DNA from: Myrica gale
Taxonomy: Eukaryota; Streptophyta; Magnoliopsida; Fagales; Myricaceae
Direction: 5' to 3'
Assembly: GCA_963930655.1 (NCBI GenBank)
Contig: OZ005617.1
Span: 8,558,501-8,622,500 of the forward strand
Length of the DNA stretch: 64,000 nt
Both the position numbers and the translations under genes were made by a program. The notes under the pieces are model-generated. The model was not told the DNA's origin, did not search any database, and saw only the letters and a list, made by a program, of their open reading frames with translations. Shown here one piece after another: positions 60,901 through 64,000 of this stretch (its first letter is position 1; every line of letters starts with the position of its first letter).

Positions 60901-61870
60901 ACATATTGATGTACGATAGGTCTACACTCGTTGTGCCTCTATTTGATAGGATGATGAACTTCGTCATTGAGTTAATGACCTTAAGCGAACGAGTGGGTGT
61001 AATGTAAGAGTACATGCATTGAATGAGATCAAATATGAATACCTTCGGGAAGTGATCACTGATGTTGAGAAGATATTTAACACAATTGGTTTATTGTATC
61101 CTTAGACCTGAGAGGTTTATACGGATCTGTTTATTGTGTGCTTGTGCTTTGACCGAATCATTAAGTAATGATCTTTCTAGGTCAAAGATTCCAGATGACG
61201 TTAGGTCTTGTACATAATAAATGAGTTTGTATAAATGCTCAATAAGGAATCCATCAGTCTCTGTTTTGGAAACAATTGATAGTCCAACGAGTTACAGATC
61301 GTGAATTGAGAATTATATAAGTTAGGGACTTAATCGGTGATATGATTCCGGTCCTATTAGCTCATGTGGAATATAGTATGGTGGAAAATAAATAAACGAA
61401 TAATTGTTAGTAAAAGGGATTTCGCAAATCAATCTCAAATACTCGGGGGTAAATTGTGATATGTTAATGGATATAATCACAATTAGTATAAGCCTAAAAT
61501 TTGGAGTACAAAATATAAGAATATAAGGGAGTTAATGGAAAAATAGTTTTTCCATTTGATCATACGGCCGAGATCTAAGGTCCCTAACGATCTCACGCTA
61601 TATCACAGCTGGGATTCAGAAAAAAGACTATATGATAGCTTTTTCTAGACATTTGGCCATTATGGCTTTGAGAAACTCTGTGACGGTTGTGAGGCATGGA
61701 AAGGAAGGAGACAGAACATTTGGGCTGCTTAGTTGTGAAATTAAAGACTCAATGTGTGAGATCAATAATACCTAGAGATTATCAAGATTGAAGATTCAAT
61801 TGCAAATAAAGTTCAAGATCAATTCTCAAATCAAATAAGTATAATTTTATGCGGGCAAAATTTCATCAGC
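57960..61870 (+). mobile_element. Ty1/copia fossil, hosting a solo LTR
   Basis: Remnants in order: gag-pre-integrase (WHLTLGHSNMNMI near 58080-58125), interruption by the solo LTR 58413-59633, reverse transcriptase pieces (about 60070-60350), and a purine tract AAGTGGGAGAT before a 3' LTR that starts TGTAAGAATAATGC at 60682 and runs to about 61870. Much of gag, integrase and RNase H is missing or unreadable. Broken and old; no target duplication could be found. Confidence 0.65.
58413..59633 (+). mobile_element. Solo LTR (copia-type), plus orientation, ATGGA duplication
   Basis: It begins TGTTGGTCTTTGTGCACAAT, ends CCTTGGACTTACA, and is flanked by ATGGA at 58408-58412 and 59634-59638. Same family as 23899-25175, in the opposite orientation. 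Promoter-like TATAAATACACA sits near 59036. It contains a nested palindrome at 58815-58850. Confidence 0.88.
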
Positions 61871-62294
61871 ATCTCCGGCCTGATCTGACCTAGCTACGTT
61901 GCTTGTGAAGAGGGAATGGAGGATGGAGCAGCAATTCAGCCGTATGCGCGATACCATTTTGAAGGGCACCTAGGATGACAGGGACGAGACGTGCGAGGTG
62001 GATAGCTATGATTAATGAGTTTTGTATTAATTTTATTTTTTTAATATTTACTTGCTTTGGACGTTTTATTTTATAATGCACTTTTGAATTGTGGTTTTAG
62101 TATATTATGAGCGTTTGATTGATTTTCATAAATAAGTTCGTATTTATTTTTTAATAAAAATAATTTATTTTTTATTAGCAACATTTATTTCCTTAAGATT
62201 TATTCTACATTAATAACCAAATAAAGCAATTTAACATTTATAGTTAAAAAAACAGTTATAGTTCAAATACCACAACGTTTTATATTTAATTTTT
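61871..62294. other. No gene recognised
   Basis: AT-rich spacer between the copia fossil and the MULE; no supported frame. Confidence 0.5.
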
Positions 62295-63161
62295 GGGTTA
62301 ATGACCTTTTTAGTCCCTGGGTTTAGGGTCATTGTTCATTTTAGTCCCTAGGTTTCATTTTTGTTCAAAACAGTCCCTAGGTTTTCTGACTTTGTCAATT
62401 TACTCCTGTCGTCCAATTCCGTCACTCCCGTACCCAGTCACCTAACGGTTTGACACCTCACACCCAATAATAGCGTGACACGTGTTATTTAAAAAAAAAA
62501 ACTCTCGCCGACTAAACGACAACCACCTCGGCGCCGCACTTAACAAATTTTCATTAACTCAAAAACTTTGAACAGAAAACGCAGAAGGAAGAGCCGACCG
62601 AGTGTTTCCCCAAATCTGACCTAGAACACAGCCGAGAAAATCCCATCTGCTCCTCCCCCAAAATTTCGATTTGAGCTTTTAGAAGAGGGCGAAATCTGCT
62701 CCTCCCCCAAAATCCCATCTGTCGTCCATCGAGTTAGCAGCTTCTCCTTTTGGGGCTCTCACATTTTGCCCTTTCCAAAGGTACTCAGACACTTTTAAAT
62801 TTGTCCTTTTGCTTTGTCTGTCATATATTTTTGTCTTTGGGTAGGTCCCTATAATGTTTTCGAGCTGTCTGTGGTCCCATAGTGTTGTCTCTTTCGTATT
62901 ATTGTGGTATGGGTTAATGTGGCCCCATAGTTTATTTCTCACTGCTATGTTATGACGGTTGTGAAATTGTTATTTAATGATTGGTGTGGTTTGTTTACTA
63001 TTTGTTCTACTTGATTCATGTTCCATAGTGTTGTCTCTTTCGTTTGTTTTCTTCTTTTATTTGACCAAAATAGGCTGTCGGCTTTGACTTGTGAACTTTT
63101 GAAAATGTGGTTCCTAAAGTATTGTATCGTTCTGCATCTTTATTGCCATCTTTGTTATCAG

Positions 63162-63239
63162 GTTGACGAAAGTTTGCCAAGGGTGCATGTGTATAGGAAG
63201 CTTGTAAACTTTATTGAGTGGGGCCCTACAAGCATTCAG
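63162..63239 (+). pseudogene. Gamma-tubulin exon fragment inside the MULE
   Basis: A 78-bp stretch bounded by CAG on the left and CAG|GT on the right translates [20 protein letters not shown] then GPTSIQ. Plant gamma-tubulin has [32 protein letters not shown] at this place (from memory): [10 protein letters not shown] is identical, the Q before the exon end is kept, and the left half is diverged. The intron boundaries appear kept, so genomic DNA rather than a retrocopy was captured. The flanks (62770-63160, 63240-63690) look like intron and contain no other tubulin exon I could read. Confidence 0.75.
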
Positions 63240-63707
63240 GTCTCTTTTCAGAGTATAACTTGTACTTTGTTAACATTGTTAAATTTTCCCCACTTAGTAA
63301 AATACATTATGTTATCCAGAACTTTGTACTTCTGGTTGAGCATTAAAAACAAACAAGAAGAAATTGTCTGTAGCTGAAATTTCAGATGAGCTTTTTGTTC
63401 AAATTTCTGGCTGTGATTAATTTAAGCATAGTAGTTATAGTGAGCATTTTCCAAAGACATATTTTAACCATGATAAGCATAATCAAACCTTTTTTTTTTC
63501 CTTATACTCACTGTGTTGTAAGGCAATGCCCCATGTTGTGTAATGATCAGTTCTTCCATTATGCTTTTTAAATTGCCATATGTGAAGCAAGGACCTTTAA
63601 AAAATTGTCATCTTTAGTGATTAAATAACTATTCAAAATTATACTTCGACATTTTCAAATGTTCTTATTATTGTTATTTGTGCATCTTATTTGTTACAGG
63701 GATAGAC

Positions 63708-64000
63708 ATGGTGAAGGTGGTTATGCACCATGGTGGATCAATTTCGAAGGATAATGCATATGTTGGTGGGTACGTTGAGAATGTGGGTAGGGTGCATGTG
63801 GACTACTTGACAGTCCCAGACCTACAAGGTGTCGTTAAAGGATGTGGCTACGTGAGTTGTGGGGAAATGTATTGCACGTTAGATGACGAAGAATCAATCC
63901 ATATGAAGCCTCTGCAGAGAGATACGGATGTCCTAGCAGTCACCGAAAGGATTGTGGCTCAAAATTCGAAGACACTACATATATATGTGAAGCACCCTGT
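63708..64000 (+). CDS. MuDR-type transposase, N-terminal PB1-like domain (partial)
   Basis: An open frame from the ATG at 63708 to the window edge (97 codons), just after a TTACAG acceptor at 63699: MVKVVMHHGGSISKDNAYVG, then GYVENVGRVHVDYLTVPDLQ, GVVKGCGYVSCGEMYCTLDD, with HIYVKHPV at the end. This is the N-terminal domain found in plant MULE transposases (hhGG.f......YvGG...........d..s......vk.lGY........y). The zinc-binding and catalytic MULE domains would follow outside the window. No lesion in the visible part. Confidence 0.8.
   Translation, partial: MVKVVMHHGGSISKDNAYVGGYVENVGRVHVDYLTVPDLQGVVKGCGYVSCGEMYCTLDDEESIHMKPLQRDTDVLAVTERIVAQNSKTLHIYVKHP

Larger units (their letters stand above)
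62295..64000 (+). mobile_element. MULE, left end, continues beyond the window
   Basis: The terminal sequence GGGTTAATGACCTTTTTAGT and following TCCCTGGGTTT, TCATTTTAGTCCCTAGGTTT and CAGTCCCTAGG blocks are typical of plant MULE ends. A GC-rich leader (62570-62760), a captured gamma-tubulin exon and the N-terminus of a MuDR-type transposase follow. The right end lies outside. Confidence 0.7.

Overview
The window is nuclear DNA of a flowering plant, almost certainly a eudicot. The genes present are plant genes with GT-AG introns, the intergenic DNA is AT-rich, and nearly every class of plant transposable element occurs: Ty1/copia and Ty3/gypsy fossils, solo LTRs, CACTA, MULE, hAT, Harbinger-like MITEs, tRNA-derived SINEs and a LINE. 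The species cannot be fixed by reading alone. Only two ordinary host genes can be traced end to end, and one of them looks dead.

Layout. 0-4.4 kb: CACTA-like subterminal DNA, a foldback repeat, and a TA-rich minisatellite split by a 1.9-kb Pack-MULE-like element with ~210-bp inverted ends and captured gene DNA. 4.7-9.9 kb: a copia (Sirevirus-like) fossil running into a CACTA end. 9.9-15.9 kb: two minus-strand gypsy fossils. 16.2-18.6 kb: small inverted-repeat elements. 19.9-25.6 kb: a 5.7-kb element with TG...CA ends and an ATTAT target duplication; a 1.3-kb solo LTR sits inside it with its own ATTTA duplication. 26.8-34.8 kb: a four-exon gene for a Vma12/TMEM199-type V-ATPase assembly factor. 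Its exon 1 is split by a hAT element with a perfect 8-bp duplication, its second intron holds a SINE, a SINE-in-MITE nest and a LINE fragment, and its last exon is out of frame. 34.9-40.1 kb: a young, nearly whole gypsy chromovirus with 428-bp LTRs and a GATTG duplication, just past that gene. 41-46.5 kb: Harbinger-like, hAT and MULE-type elements, one carrying an AP2/ERF fragment and three consecutive hairpins. 48-52.5 kb: a decayed CACTA element with Transposase_24 exons and two LTR scraps. 53.5-54.6 kb: an intact-looking three-exon TPR-like gene. 54.9-61.9 kb: a CACTA end, a gypsy LTR with a minisatellite, and a copia fossil that hosts a second solo LTR of the same family as the one near 24 kb. 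62.3-64 kb: the left end of a MULE that carries a gamma-tubulin exon and the start of a MuDR-type transposase, cut off by the window edge.

How it fits together. This is an accessory, transposon-dominated stretch with two host gene islands. The main themes are nested insertion with readable target duplications, and repeated capture of host gene pieces by DNA transposons (a probable DUF1645-like fragment, an AP2/ERF fragment and a gamma-tubulin exon). I saw no CRISPR array, rRNA, free-standing tRNA gene or organelle DNA, and no convincing wholly new gene system.
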